Numbered from the stretch's first letter, positions 52,460 to 62,205 are shown. The stretch: 64,000 nt of DNA from Chitinilyticum litopenaei DSM 21440 (GCF_000428145.1 NZ_ATZJ01000017.1:12142-76141), one strand, 5' to 3'. Notes: a model not told the origin generated them from the sequence alone. Numbers and translations are program-made.

Positions 52460-53728
52460 ATGGCAAATACAATTCAGGGTATCCGGGGCATGAATGATGT
52501 GCTGCCCCAAGACAGCCAGCGCTGGCTGCATGTCGAGTCAGTGTTTCGGGACTGGGGGCGCGCCTACGGCTACAAGCAGATCCGCATGCCGGTCATCGAG
52601 CCCACCGGCCTCTTCGTGCGCGGTGTTGGCGAGCACACCGACATTGTCGAAAAGGAAATGTACTCCTTTGAAGACAGCCTCAACGGCGAAAAACTGACCC
52701 TGCGTCCGGAAGGCACCGCAGGTTGCGTGCGCGCCTGCATCGAGCATGGCCTGCTGTACAACCAGACGCAGCGCCTGTGGTACATCGGTCCGATGTTCCG
52801 CCATGAACGCCCGCAGAAAGGCCGCTATCGCCAGTTTCATCAGCTCGGCATCGAGGCTTTCGGCTTTGATGGCCCGGATGTGGATGCCGAACAGATTCTC
52901 ATGCTGGCGGATCTGTGGCGCCGGCTGGGTCTGACCGGTTTGCAGCTGGAGCTCAATTCGCTGGGCAACGCCGAAGAACGTGCTGCGCATCGTGTGGCGC
53001 TGATTGCCTACCTCGAGCAGTTTCAGGACATTCTCGATGCAGACGGCAAGCGCCGTCTTTACACCAATCCATTGCGGGTACTGGACACCAAGAATCCGGC
53101 GCTGCAGCAAATGGCCGAAGGCGCGCCGCGTCTTGCCGATTATCTCGGCGAAGAGTCGCGTCGCCACTTTGCCGGCGTACAGGCCCTGCTTGATGCGGCC
53201 GGGATTGCCTATCGCCTGAACGATCGTCTGGTGCGCGGGCTTGATTATTACAACCGCACCGTGTTCGAGTGGACAACCGACCAGCTTGGCGCCCAGGCTA
53301 CCGTGGCGGCCGGCGGCCGTTATGACGGCCTGGTCGAGCAGCTGGGCGGCAAGCCTTGCCCTGCGGTTGGTTTCGCCATCGGCATCGAGCGCCTGCTGCT
53401 CTTGCTGGAGGCGCAGGCCGTGGCCTTGCCCGAAGCACTCCCGGATGTCTATCTGGTGCACCAGGGCGAGGCGGCTGCCAAGGCGGCTTTCCTGCTGGCG
53501 CGCGAGCTGCGCGAGAGCGGGCTGGATGTCATCCTGCATGCGGGTGGTGGCAGCTTCAAATCTCAGTTCAAGAAGGCTGATGCCAGCGGCGCCCGCCATG
53601 CCGTGGTGATCGGCGACGAGGAAGTGGCGGCCGGTACGGTCAATCTCAAATCCTTGCGCGATGGCGAGCAGGGGCAGCAACAAAGCGTCAATGTCAGCGA
53701 ATTGCGGGCCGTGCTTGCCGGCAACTGA
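52460..53728 (+). CDS. hisS: Histidyl-tRNA synthetase
   Basis: HisS charges tRNA-His. The 422-residue class II enzyme has IRGMNDVLP (8-16), motif 2 (MFRHERPQKGRYRQFHQ), the HisA-specific LVRGLDYYNRTVFEW, motif 3 (GFAIGIERL) and a C-terminal anticodon-binding domain. It is in the same run as ispG (28 bases upstream) and yfgM. The paralogue hisZ is in this same window at 60911. Confidence 0.97.
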   Translation: MANTIQGIRGMNDVLPQDSQRWLHVESVFRDWGRAYGYKQIRMPVIEPTGLFVRGVGEHTDIVEKEMYSFEDSLNGEKLTLRPEGTAGCVRACIEHGLLYNQTQRLWYIGPMFRHERPQKGRYRQFHQLGIEAFGFDGPDVDAEQILMLADLWRRLGLTGLQLELNSLGNAEERAAHRVALIAYLEQFQDILDADGKRRLYTNPLRVLDTKNPALQQMAEGAPRLADYLGEESRRHFAGVQALLDAAGIAYRLNDRLVRGLDYYNRTVFEWTTDQLGAQATVAAGGRYDGLVEQLGGKPCPAVGFAIGIERLLLLLEAQAVALPEALPDVYLVHQGEAAAKAAFLLARELRESGLDVILHAGGGSFKSQFKKADASGARHAVVIGDEEVAAGTVNLKSLRDGEQGQQQSVNVSELRAVLAGN

Positions 53729-53765
53729 GCGAAATCACGAAACCGATCACTAACAGGAATTAATC

Positions 53766-54392
53766 ATGGCTGCGTTTGATTTACAGGAACAGGAACAGAT
53801 TGCTGCCTTCAAGGCGTGGTGGGTAGACTGGGGCCGTTACGTGGCTGCCGCGCTGCTGGTGGCCGTGCTTGGCTTTGCCGCCTGGCAAGGCTGGCTTGCC
53901 TGGCAGCGCCATGTCAATGCCAAGGCCAGCGCCGTTTTCCTGCAGCTGCAACAATCCGCCGATGAAAAGCAGTTCCAGGCGCAACTGCAAGTCCTCAAGC
54001 TCGAGTATCCGTCTTCGGCCTATGCCACACGCGCAGCCTTGCTGGCCGCGCAGCAAGGCTATGTGCGTGGCAAGCTGCCGGAAGCACGCAGCGAACTGCA
54101 ATGGGTTCTGGCCAACACCAGCGAGGTGACCGTGCGTGACATTACCCGCCTGCGTCTGGCTGCCATTGCGCTGGACGAAAAGAAATATGACGAAGCGCTG
54201 GGGCTGGTGAAGGCGCCTGAAGCAGAGTCCTATGCGGGGATTTATGCCGATTTTCGTGGTGATGTCCTGCAGCTGAAGGGCGACAAGTCCGCCGCACGCG
54301 AGGCTTACAAGTCTGCGCTGGCCAGGACCGACAAGGAATTGCCGGGTTACAAGCTGATCGAATTCAAGCTGGATGCGCTCGGAGCCAAATGA
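53766..54392 (+). CDS. yfgM: YfgM-like ancillary SecYEG translocon subunit
   Basis: YfgM is a bitopic inner-membrane TPR protein that works with PpiD at the Sec translocon exit. The 208-residue protein has the family opening (FDLQEQEQIAAFKAWWVDWG), one membrane segment (about 26-43) and a periplasmic TPR_21 domain. It sits between hisS and bamB exactly as in E. coli. The stop overlaps the bamB start. Confidence 0.93.
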   Translation: MAAFDLQEQEQIAAFKAWWVDWGRYVAAALLVAVLGFAAWQGWLAWQRHVNAKASAVFLQLQQSADEKQFQAQLQVLKLEYPSSAYATRAALLAAQQGYVRGKLPEARSELQWVLANTSEVTVRDITRLRLAAIALDEKKYDEALGLVKAPEAESYAGIYADFRGDVLQLKGDKSAAREAYKSALARTDKELPGYKLIEFKLDALGAK

Positions 54393-55525
54393 TGCTGAAC
54401 ATGCGAAGTGTCTCGATGTGCCTGTTGCTGGCCGGTGTGTTGACCGCGTGCGGTACCACCAGCAATGCTCCCGAGCCCAATCCCTTGCCAGCCATCAGCG
54501 AGCGCGCTGCGGTGTCAACCTTGTGGCAGGGCAGTATTGGCGGCGGTACCAGCTATCGGTTCCGGCCAGCCATCAGCGAAGGGCTGATTGCCGTGGCCGG
54601 TGCCCCGAATCAGCTGGCATTGCTTGATCGTGCTTCCGGTCGCACGCGCTGGAGCGTCGCTCTGGACAAGCCGGTGGCAGGCGGAGTCGGGCTCGACGAG
54701 CAACTGGTCGTCGTCGGCACGCTCAAGGGTGAGGTCATCGCGTATTCGCGCGATGGGAAGCAGCAATGGACCGTCAGGACCACCAGTGAAGTGATCGCTC
54801 CGCCCGTGCTTGGCGGCGGACTGGTGCTGGTGCGCAGCGTCGATGGCCGTGTTGCTGCCTTCTCCGCTCAGGATGGCAGCCTGAAGTGGTTCTATCAGCG
54901 TCAGCAGCCAGCACTGCTCTTGCGCAATTTTGCGGCTCCGCTGATTGACAATGACATGGTTTATGTCGGCATGCCGGCCGGCCGTGTCGTCGCGCTGTCG
55001 CTGCAGGATGGGCGTGTCCGCTGGGATGCTCCCGTGGCCTTGCCGCGTGGCGCTTCCGAACTGGAGCGCGTGACCGACATCGTGAGTACACCGGTTGCCA
55101 GCAATGGCAGTGTCTGCGCGGTGGCCTTCCAGGGGCGTGTTGCCTGCCTCGACGCCAAATCGGGCGCATTGCTGTGGACACGTGAGGCATCCAGCGCATC
55201 CGGGCTAACGATGGATGGCCGCAATGTTTATCTGAGTGATGACAAGGGCGCTGTGCAGGCCTTTGATCGCGAATCCGGGCGCAATCTGTGGCGCCAGGAC
55301 AAGCTCGCCAATCGCTCCTTGAGCGCACCGGCGCTGGCCGGCAATTTCATTGCCGTTGGCGATTTTGAAGGCTATGTGCACTGGCTGAACAAGGATGACG
55401 GCAGCTTTGTCGCTCGCCGCGCCAGCGATGGCGGCCGTGTGGCGGTGACGCCGCAGGCCCTGTCGGACAATGCTGTACTGGTACAGACCGCCAAGGGTGG
55501 TTTGTACGCTTATGACGTGAAGTAA
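54389..55525 (+). CDS. bamB: Outer membrane assembly lipoprotein BamB
   Basis: BamB is the beta-propeller lipoprotein of the BAM complex that folds outer-membrane proteins. The 378-residue protein has a lipoprotein signal with lipobox LTAC (Cys21) followed by GTTSN, and repeated PQQ-type propeller blades (such as RTRWSVALDKPVAGG and GALLWTREASS). It starts ATGATG, overlapping the yfgM stop by four bases. der follows after eight bases. Confidence 0.95.
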   Translation: MMLNMRSVSMCLLLAGVLTACGTTSNAPEPNPLPAISERAAVSTLWQGSIGGGTSYRFRPAISEGLIAVAGAPNQLALLDRASGRTRWSVALDKPVAGGVGLDEQLVVVGTLKGEVIAYSRDGKQQWTVRTTSEVIAPPVLGGGLVLVRSVDGRVAAFSAQDGSLKWFYQRQQPALLLRNFAAPLIDNDMVYVGMPAGRVVALSLQDGRVRWDAPVALPRGASELERVTDIVSTPVASNGSVCAVAFQGRVACLDAKSGALLWTREASSASGLTMDGRNVYLSDDKGAVQAFDRESGRNLWRQDKLANRSLSAPALAGNFIAVGDFEGYVHWLNKDDGSFVARRASDGGRVAVTPQALSDNAVLVQTAKGGLYAYDVK

Positions 55526-55533
55526 GGATTTGC

Positions 55534-56931
55534 ATGAAACCCACGATTGCTCTGGTAGGCCGGCCTAATGTTGGCAAATCAACATTATTCAACCGCCTGA
55601 CCAAGACCCGCGACGCACTGGTCGCCGATCTCCCCGGCTTGACCCGCGACCGCCATTACGGCCATGGCCGTGTGGGTGAAAAACCGTATCTGGTTGTCGA
55701 TACGGGTGGTTTCGAGCCGGTGGTCGATGAGGGCATCATGTTTGAAATGGCCCGGCAGACCTTGCAGGCTGTTGATGAGGCTGACGCGATCATTTTTATC
55801 GTCGATGGCCGTACCGGTCTCACCCCGCACGACAAGATGATCGCGAATCGCTTGCGCCAGGGCTCGCGTCCGGTCTGGCTGGCGGTCAACAAGGTCGAGG
55901 GCATGAACCAGAGTGTGGTGACCTCGGAGTTTTTCGAGCTGGGTCTGGGCGAGCCCGCCGCAATTTCCGCTTCGCATGGCGAAGGCGTGCGCAGTCTGCT
56001 CAATGAAATCCTTGCCAAGTTTCCGGAGCCCGAGGCCGAGGAAGAACTCGATCACCCGAAATTCGTGATCGTCGGTCGTCCGAATGTCGGCAAGTCCACG
56101 CTGGTCAATGCCGTACTCGGCGAAGAGCGCGTGATTGCCTTTGACGCACCAGGCACGACCCGTGACTCGATTTACATCGATTTCGAGCGCAATGGCGGCC
56201 AGTACACCATCATCGACACGGCTGGCGTGCGCCGTCGTGGCAAGGTAACGGACACCATCGAAAAATTTTCGGTGATCAAGACCATCCAGGCGATTGAAGA
56301 TGCCAATGTCGCCGTGCTGGTGCTGGATGCGACCCAGGACGTATCCGACCAGGACGCCAGGGTGGCCAGTTTTGTGCTGGAAGCCGGGCGCGCGCTGGTC
56401 GTTGCCGTCAACAAATGGGAAGCTGCCAGCCAGGAGCAAAAAGACCAGATCAAGCGTGATATTGCCCGCAAGCTGGCCTTCCTCGACTTTGCCAAGTTTC
56501 ACTACATCTCGGCATTGCAGGGCAAGGGTGTGGGCGAGCTGTTTGCCTCGATCGATCAGGCGTATGCCGCGGCAATGACCAAGATTCCGACGCCGAAGCT
56601 CACCCGCGCCTTGCAGCTTGCATTGGAGCGCCAGCAGCCTCCGCTGGCCGGCAAGGTGAGACCGAAGCTGCGATATGCCCACCAGGGGGGGACCAATCCG
56701 CCTGTCGTGGTCATTCACGGCAACGCGCTCGAGCAGGTGCCCGCTGCCTACTGGCGCTATCTGGAACATACCTTCCTGAAAATGTTCAAATTGCAGGGCA
56801 CGCCGCTGCGGGTACAGTTCAAGAAGAGCGACAATCCCTTCGAGGTCAAGCCGGCGCCAACTGCCAAGCTCAATCCGCGAATGAAGACCAAACATCGCAC
56901 CAAACTTGCCGAGGGCAAGGGCAAAAAGTGA
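55534..56931 (+). CDS. der: Ribosome biogenesis GTPase Der
   Basis: Der (EngA) has two tandem GTPase domains and helps mature the 50S subunit. The 465-residue protein shows both P-loops (GRPNVGKSTLFN near 8 and GRPNVGKSTLVN near 182), two NKxE/NKW-type motifs and a C-terminal KH-like domain, ending in a Lys-rich tail. It is the last gene of the ndk-der run. About 130 bases with a new promoter separate it from hfq. Confidence 0.97.
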   Translation: MKPTIALVGRPNVGKSTLFNRLTKTRDALVADLPGLTRDRHYGHGRVGEKPYLVVDTGGFEPVVDEGIMFEMARQTLQAVDEADAIIFIVDGRTGLTPHDKMIANRLRQGSRPVWLAVNKVEGMNQSVVTSEFFELGLGEPAAISASHGEGVRSLLNEILAKFPEPEAEEELDHPKFVIVGRPNVGKSTLVNAVLGEERVIAFDAPGTTRDSIYIDFERNGGQYTIIDTAGVRRRGKVTDTIEKFSVIKTIQAIEDANVAVLVLDATQDVSDQDARVASFVLEAGRALVVAVNKWEAASQEQKDQIKRDIARKLAFLDFAKFHYISALQGKGVGELFASIDQAYAAAMTKIPTPKLTRALQLALERQQPPLAGKVRPKLRYAHQGGTNPPVVVIHGNALEQVPAAYWRYLEHTFLKMFKLQGTPLRVQFKKSDNPFEVKPAPTAKLNPRMKTKHRTKLAEGKGKK

Positions 56932-56980
56932 TCCTTGCAGTTTGTTTACGGTAATTTTTTACAATTGGTTTAGCCTGTCT

Positions 56981-56990
56981 TGTGTACTAT
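56981..56990 (+). promoter_or_regulatory. Probable extended -10 promoter of hfq
   Basis: TGTGTACTAT is an extended -10 (TG-N-TACTAT), 75 bases before hfq. The surrounding sequence is AT-rich. Confidence 0.5.
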
Positions 56991-57064
56991 AAGCTCTAGG
57001 ACAGGCAAGGCCTGATCTGCATGATCGTGGTACCTGATAACGTCAAAAGTCGGAGAACTAAAAA

Positions 57065-57316
57065 ATGAGTGCCAAGGGGCAAATGTTGCAAGACCCGTTT
57101 CTGAATATCCTGCGCAAGGAGCACGTGCCTGTTTCCATCTATCTGGTCAATGGCATCAAGCTGCAAGGCCAGATCGAGTCCTTCGACCAGTATGTCGTGC
57201 TGCTGCGCAACACTGTTACGCAAATGGTTTACAAGCATGCCATCTCGACCGTGGTGCCGTCGCGCCCGGTCAACATTCCTCACGAATCGCCAGCATCCGC
57301 AACGCTGGAAGGCTGA
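57065..57316 (+). CDS. hfq: RNA chaperone Hfq
   Basis: Hfq is the hexameric Sm-like chaperone that pairs small RNAs with mRNAs. The 83-residue protein has Sm1 (QDPFLNILRKEHVPVSIYLVNG) and Sm2 (YKHAISTVVPSR) motifs with the YKH triad. It has a good ribosome binding site (GGAGAAC). It heads the hfq-hflX-hflK-hflC run, though a terminator-like hairpin stands before hflX, so hfq may often be transcribed alone. Confidence 0.98.
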   Translation: MSAKGQMLQDPFLNILRKEHVPVSIYLVNGIKLQGQIESFDQYVVLLRNTVTQMVYKHAISTVVPSRPVNIPHESPASATLEG

Positions 57317-57336
57317 TCGGCCTTGATACACTGACT

Positions 57337-57365
57337 ACCCCGCAGTCTCAGGCTGCGGGGTTTTT
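57337..57365 (+). terminator. Terminator between hfq and hflX
   Basis: A 9-bp stem (ACCCCGCAG / CTGCGGGGT) with a 7-base loop is followed by five T. Read-through would link hflX to the hfq promoter. Confidence 0.88.
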
Positions 57366-57403
57366 GATTTTAATGATCGGTTTGAAGTTGAAGATAAGCG
57401 CTG

Positions 57404-58510
57404 ATGTTTGAACGGCACAAAAAAGGTGACGAGGCCGTTCTGGTCTGTCTGGATTTTGGTTCCCCCGATTTTCGCGATGATGTGGACGAGTTTGTCCAGC
57501 TGACCGAATCGGCTGGGGTCAATCCACTGTTCGTAGTCGAAGGCAAGCGGCAAAGGCCCGATCCGGCGTTTTTTGCCGGTTCCGGCAAGGTCCAGGAAAT
57601 CGCCGAAGCTGTGGCTGCGCATGGCGCGGAACTGGTCATTTTCAATCACCAGCTGTCGCCAGCGCAGGAGCGCAACCTGGAGCGCGCGCTGCAGTGCCGC
57701 GTGCTGGATCGCACCACGCTGATTCTGGATATTTTTGCCCAGCGCGCCAGAACATCCGAAGGCAAATTGCAGGTGGAGCTGGCGCAACTTGCGCACATCC
57801 AGACCCGGCTAATACGCGGCTGGACTCACCTTGAGCGTCAGAAGGGCGGGATTGGCCTGCGCGGTCCGGGTGAGACCCAGCTGGAAACGGATCGCCGCCT
57901 GATCGGTGGACGCGTCAAGCGCCTCAAGGCCCAGCTGGCCACAGTGCAGAAGCAGCGCCAGACGCAACGTCGCTCGCGCATCCGCCGCGGGGAGTTCACG
58001 GTATCCATTGTCGGCTACACCAATGCCGGCAAATCCACACTTTTCAATGCGCTGACCAAGGCCAGAAGCTATGCGGCCGACCAGCTATTCGCTACGCTGG
58101 ATACAACATCGCGCAAGCTGTATCTGGATGCAGAGCATTCCGTCATCATTTCGGATACCGTAGGATTCATCCGGCAATTGCCGCACACGCTCGTTGCGGC
58201 CTTCCGGGCAACGCTGGAAGAAACCATTGAGGCCGATCTGCTGTTGCACGTGGTCGATGTCACCCATCCCTTGCGGGAAATGCAGATCGACGAGGTCAAC
58301 AAGGTATTAAACGAAATCGGTGCGGAACAGATTCCGCAAATGCTGGTCTGGAACAAGATTGACCTGCGGGAACAGGCGGCGGGCCTTGAGTATGACGAGG
58401 CTGGCCATATTTCCGCAGTGCGGGTCAGCGCCATGCGTGGCACCGGCCTTGATCTCCTCAGAGATGCGTTAATTACCACAATGAATCAATCCGCCAAGGA
58501 AAATGAATGA
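57404..58510 (+). CDS. hflX: Ribosome-splitting GTPase HflX
   Basis: HflX binds stalled 70S ribosomes and splits them, especially under heat stress. The 368-residue protein has the HflX-specific N-terminal domain (VFAGSGKVQEIAEA-like, about 50-110), the Gly-rich GGIGLRGPGETQLETDRR, and a GTPase domain with GYTNAGKST, DTVGFI and NKID. It overlaps hflK by four bases. Confidence 0.96.
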   Translation: MFERHKKGDEAVLVCLDFGSPDFRDDVDEFVQLTESAGVNPLFVVEGKRQRPDPAFFAGSGKVQEIAEAVAAHGAELVIFNHQLSPAQERNLERALQCRVLDRTTLILDIFAQRARTSEGKLQVELAQLAHIQTRLIRGWTHLERQKGGIGLRGPGETQLETDRRLIGGRVKRLKAQLATVQKQRQTQRRSRIRRGEFTVSIVGYTNAGKSTLFNALTKARSYAADQLFATLDTTSRKLYLDAEHSVIISDTVGFIRQLPHTLVAAFRATLEETIEADLLLHVVDVTHPLREMQIDEVNKVLNEIGAEQIPQMLVWNKIDLREQAAGLEYDEAGHISAVRVSAMRGTGLDLLRDALITTMNQSAKENE

Positions 58511-59691
58511 GTCAGAACGACCCGCAGCGCGGAGGGCGCAAAGACGGCCCGCCAGACCTTGATGAAATCTTTCGCTCGCTGGGCGACAAGGCTGGCCGGC
58601 TCTTCGGAAACAACCGGCCGTTGCCGGGCAATGGCGGTGGCGGTGTGTCCGCGACGCGAGGTCTGGGCATTGCCGCAGGCGTAGCTGTGGCCCTCTGGGC
58701 GGCCAGCGGTTTCTACATTGTCGACGAGCGTGAAAATGCGGTGATCACCCAGTTCGGCCGCTATCTGCAGACCATCGAATCACCGGGTTTGCATTGGCGC
58801 ATGCCCTGGCCGCTGATGCGCAGCGAGATCGTCAACATGACCGAAATCCGCAGTCTGGATCTTGGCGTGAGCGGTGGCCCCGACGGCGGCGCAGGTAGTG
58901 CCATGATGCTGACCGCCGACCAGAATGTAATCGAAGTCCAGCTCAACGTGCAGTACACGCTCACCAATGCCAAGGACTTCCTGTTCAACAACAAGATTCG
59001 ACCGGATGATCCGGATGCGCGCGACATCGTCAACCAGGTCGCCGAGTCGGCGATTCGCGAAATTGTCGGCCGCAACAATGTCGATGCCGTGCTCAACGAA
59101 GGCCGCGGCCGCATTGGCGAAGACACCCGCGTATTGATGCAGCAGCTGATAGACCGCTACCGTCTTGGGGTTTCGATCGCCCGGGTCAACATCAAGGATG
59201 TTCAGGCGCCCAAGGAAGTGCAGGACGCGTTCCGTGATGCGGTGAAGGCTCGCCAGGACAGGGACAGGCTCATCAATGAAGGTCGCGCCTACTTCAATGA
59301 CGTCGTGCCGCGCGCCAGCGGTACGGCAGCCAGCCTCTTGCAGGAGGCGGAGGGCTATCAGCAGAAGATCGTCTCGCGCGCGGAGGGTGATGCCGACCGT
59401 TTCCGCCAGATCGCTGCCGAATACGCCAAGGCACCGCAAGTGACTCGCGATCGCATGTACTACGAGACCATGCAGCAGGTGTTCAAGAATACGACCAAGG
59501 TCGTGGTGGACCAGAAGGCCGGCGGCAATCTGCTCTATCTGCCACTGGACAAGCTGATTCAGTCCACCGCTCCTGGCGCCGCTGGTCAGGCTCCGGATAC
59601 CCGCAGCACCGAGCAGCTGGCGCCGGCCAGCAAGCCCGAACCCGTTCCCGCGCGCACCGCACCGCTGCGCAGCGAACGCGATGGCCGATAA
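58507..59691 (+). CDS. hflK: Membrane protease regulator HflK
   Basis: HflK and HflC form a large membrane assembly that encloses and restrains the FtsH protease. The 394-residue protein has a Gly/Pro-rich cytoplasmic start, one membrane segment (about 53-70; GIAAGVAVALWAASGFYIV) and a SPFH/Band 7 domain facing the periplasm. The ATG overlaps the hflX stop. hflC follows after 12 bases. Confidence 0.96.
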   Translation: MSQNDPQRGGRKDGPPDLDEIFRSLGDKAGRLFGNNRPLPGNGGGGVSATRGLGIAAGVAVALWAASGFYIVDERENAVITQFGRYLQTIESPGLHWRMPWPLMRSEIVNMTEIRSLDLGVSGGPDGGAGSAMMLTADQNVIEVQLNVQYTLTNAKDFLFNNKIRPDDPDARDIVNQVAESAIREIVGRNNVDAVLNEGRGRIGEDTRVLMQQLIDRYRLGVSIARVNIKDVQAPKEVQDAFRDAVKARQDRDRLINEGRAYFNDVVPRASGTAASLLQEAEGYQQKIVSRAEGDADRFRQIAAEYAKAPQVTRDRMYYETMQQVFKNTTKVVVDQKAGGNLLYLPLDKLIQSTAPGAAGQAPDTRSTEQLAPASKPEPVPARTAPLRSERDGR

Positions 59692-59703
59692 GAGGATAAA
59701 TGC

Positions 59704-60582
59704 ATGAATCGTCTCATTACATTTCTGGCGGCGGGGTTGTTGCTGCTGTTCCTGTCCTCGCTGACGCTGTTTACCGTGGACGAGCGCTACAGCGCCGTGG
59801 TGTTCCAGTTCTCTGAAGCCAAGCGCATCATCAGCAAGCCCGGGATCTATTTCAAGGTGCCCTTTGTTCAGGAAGTGCGCCGTTTCGACCGACGGATCCA
59901 GACTATCGATGAATCACAACCGGCGCGCATCCAGACCATCGAGAAAATGAATGTGCTGGCCGACAGCTACATCAAGTGGCAAATCGTCGATGTCGAAAAG
60001 TTCTACAAGGCGGTCGGGCTGGATGACCGCAAGGCGACCGACCGCTTGCGCAATACGGTGAACAACATGCTGCGCGACGAGTTCGGCAAGCGCACCGTTC
60101 AGGACGTGATTTCCGGCAAGCGCGAAGAAGTCATGAAGCAGGTCAGCAAGGTCGCCGATACGGATGCCGCCAACCTTGGCGTGAAGGTGCTCGATATTCG
60201 CCTCAAGCGCGTCGAGCTGGAAGCGGGTACCTTGAACTCGGTGTATGAGCGCATGCAGTCCGAGCGCAAGACCGAGGCCAACCGTCTGCGTGCCGAAGGT
60301 GCCGCCCAGGCCGACAAGATCAAGGCCGACGCCGACAAACAGCGTGAAGTGCTGCTTGCCGATGCCTACAACAAGGCGCAGAAGCTCAAGGGTGAGGGTG
60401 ATGCCCGCGCAGCGGCCATTTCCGCTGCGGCCTATGGCGCCAATCCCGAGTTCTACGCCTTTTACAAGAGCATGGATGCCTATCGTGAAAGCTTCGCGAA
60501 GAAGAGCGATGTCATGGTGCTGGAACCCAGCGGCGAATTCTTCAAGTACATGAAGAATCCGCGCGCCGGTGGCGGCAAGTGA
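59704..60582 (+). CDS. hflC: Membrane protease regulator HflC
   Basis: HflC is the partner of HflK in the FtsH-regulating complex. The 292-residue protein has an N-terminal membrane anchor (about 4-22), a SPFH domain (LFTVDERYSAVVFQFSEAKRI) and a long charged coiled coil (about 185-250). The stop overlaps the GTG start of the DUF2065 gene by four bases. Confidence 0.96.
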   Translation: MNRLITFLAAGLLLLFLSSLTLFTVDERYSAVVFQFSEAKRIISKPGIYFKVPFVQEVRRFDRRIQTIDESQPARIQTIEKMNVLADSYIKWQIVDVEKFYKAVGLDDRKATDRLRNTVNNMLRDEFGKRTVQDVISGKREEVMKQVSKVADTDAANLGVKVLDIRLKRVELEAGTLNSVYERMQSERKTEANRLRAEGAAQADKIKADADKQREVLLADAYNKAQKLKGEGDARAAAISAAAYGANPEFYAFYKSMDAYRESFAKKSDVMVLEPSGEFFKYMKNPRAGGGK

Positions 60583-60764
60583 GTGACGCCCTCTGGCTGG
60601 CGTTCGGGCTGATGCTGGTGGGCGAGGGGCTCCTGCCTTTCGCTCGCCCGGCCTTGTGGCGCACGGTGATGCTCAACCTGGCCGGCATGACCGACAGGCA
60701 GATACGGCTGGGCGGGCTTCTGGCCCTTGGCCTGGGCTGCACCGTCGTGATGCTGGCGGCCTGA
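60579..60764 (+). CDS. DUF2065 small membrane protein (YjeT-like)
   Basis: The 61-residue protein has two hydrophobic segments (about 3-20 and 42-60) and the family's WLAFGLMLVGEGLLPF opening. The same gene follows hflC in E. coli (yjeT). Function is unknown; the position suggests a link to the HflKC complex, which is inference. It starts with GTG, overlapping the hflC stop. Confidence 0.88.
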   Translation: MSDALWLAFGLMLVGEGLLPFARPALWRTVMLNLAGMTDRQIRLGGLLALGLGCTVVMLAA

Positions 60765-60853
60765 TAGGTTGAGGCGGGCCGCTGATTCTGGCGTTTTTCC
60801 TGCTTTTTAGCGAAAACCGTGGCACGGGCTGTCATTCAGCAGCCTGCTAGCGG

Positions 60854-60859
60854 TAAAAT
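60854..60859 (+). promoter_or_regulatory. Probable -10 element for hisZ
   Basis: TAAAAT lies 51 bases before the hisZ start, in the same context as the other candidate -10 elements. Confidence 0.4.
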
Positions 60860-60910
60860 CCGTTCTGGCCCGCGCCATGTCGTGCGCGGGCATTTTCATG
60901 TGTGCCGATA

Positions 60911-62062
60911 ATGCGAAACTGGATTCTTCCCGAATACATCTCGGACGTTCTGCCGTCCGAAGCCCGCCAGATCGAGGCCATGCGCCGCAGCCTGCTCGAT
61001 CTGTTCGCCCGTTATGGTTACGAGCTGGTGCAGCCGCCACTTGTGGAATATGTTGAATCCCTGTTTACCCAGGATGATCGCGCACTCGATCTGAAAACCT
61101 TCAAGCTCGTCGACGAGCTGACCGGTCGGCAGATGGGCTTGCGCGCCGACATCACGCCCCAGGTGGCGCGCATCGATGCCCATCTGCTCAATCGCCAGGG
61201 GGTGACACGCCTGTGCTATGCCGGCTCGGTGGTGACCACGCGTCCGGACGGTATTCTGGCCACGCGCGAGCCGCGCCAGATTGGCGCCGAAATCTACGGG
61301 GTTGCCGGCATTGCCGCCGATGTGGAAATCATCGAACTGATGGTGGAAAGTCTGACGCTGGCCGGTGTGAAGGAATTGCGTCTTGAAATCGGCCATCTCG
61401 GGCTATTTCTTGCCCTGGCTGACGCCGCAGCCCTGAGCGGCGAGGCGCGTGAACAGGTATTTGTCGCCTTGCAGCAAAAAGATGCCCCCAGCCTGCACGA
61501 ACTCACCGCCGGCCTGCCGGCGGAGCTGGCGCAAGGCCTGCAGGCGCTGGCGCAGTGCTACGGCGATGCCGAGGTGCTGGACAAGGCGCGGGCAAGCCTG
61601 CCGGCGCTGCCGGCCATCAGCGCTGCGCTCGATACGCTCGCGCAGTTGCAATCCGCCCTGCAATTGCGCGGCATTGCCGTGGGTTTTGATTTGTCCGAAT
61701 TGCACAGCAGTGATTACCACACCGGTCTGGTCTTCAATGCCTACACACCGGGCTTTGCCAATGCCGTCGCGCGGGGTGGCCGCTATGATTCGGTTGGTGA
61801 AAAATTCGGCCGCTCGCGGCCTGCCACCGGGTTCAGCCTGGATGTGCGCGCGCTGACGCAGCTGCCTTTCCCGGCGGCGCGTCCCGGCATTCTGGCACCG
61901 GCCGGCGACGATCCGGCGCTGATTGCCACCATCCGGGCTTTGCGCAACGCCGGTGAAACCGTCATCGTCAATCTGGGCGTTGCCGCAGGCGAGGTCGAGT
62001 TTGACCGCATCCTGCGCCAGGAAGCGGGCGACTGGCAGGTATTTCCCGTCAGCCAGGCCTGA
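60911..62062 (+). CDS. hisZ: ATP phosphoribosyltransferase regulatory subunit HisZ
   Basis: HisZ is a HisRS-like protein without charging activity that joins short-form HisG to make the first enzyme of histidine synthesis. The 383-residue protein resembles a class II synthetase core (WILPEYISDVLPSEARQIE; LRADITPQVARI; ARGGRYD) but is degenerate at the histidine site and lacks the anticodon domain. Its presence implies a short HisG elsewhere. The ATG at 60911 is chosen over the GTG at 60902. It lies in the hflC-purA interval, a common betaproteobacterial arrangement. Confidence 0.93.
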   Translation: MRNWILPEYISDVLPSEARQIEAMRRSLLDLFARYGYELVQPPLVEYVESLFTQDDRALDLKTFKLVDELTGRQMGLRADITPQVARIDAHLLNRQGVTRLCYAGSVVTTRPDGILATREPRQIGAEIYGVAGIAADVEIIELMVESLTLAGVKELRLEIGHLGLFLALADAAALSGEAREQVFVALQQKDAPSLHELTAGLPAELAQGLQALAQCYGDAEVLDKARASLPALPAISAALDTLAQLQSALQLRGIAVGFDLSELHSSDYHTGLVFNAYTPGFANAVARGGRYDSVGEKFGRSRPATGFSLDVRALTQLPFPAARPGILAPAGDDPALIATIRALRNAGETVIVNLGVAAGEVEFDRILRQEAGDWQVFPVSQA

Positions 62063-62181
62063 TTTCCCGTCGCAGGGCATCTGCACGGAATTTACTTTCG
62101 GCAGGGCTAAGGCATTCGCCAGCCGGTCAAGTGCTTGATTATTGGTGGATTTTAGGCTCTGGCGCCGGGTTGGCCTGCACG

Positions 62182-62205
62182 GCCCGGAAGTTCGGGCGGC
62201 TTTTT
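62182..62205 (+). terminator. Possible weak terminator after hisZ
   Basis: A 5-bp stem (GCCCG / CGGGC) with a 6-base loop is followed by GGCTTTTT. It lies about 120 bases after hisZ. Confidence 0.35.

Noticed and set aside
52424..52472. A possible sixth copy of the 49-bp repeat (GGGTATAGGC ... TGGCAAATAC)
   Set aside because: Both ends match, but the left end includes the ispG stop and the right end the hisS start codons, and the centre is poorly conserved. Chance cannot be excluded.
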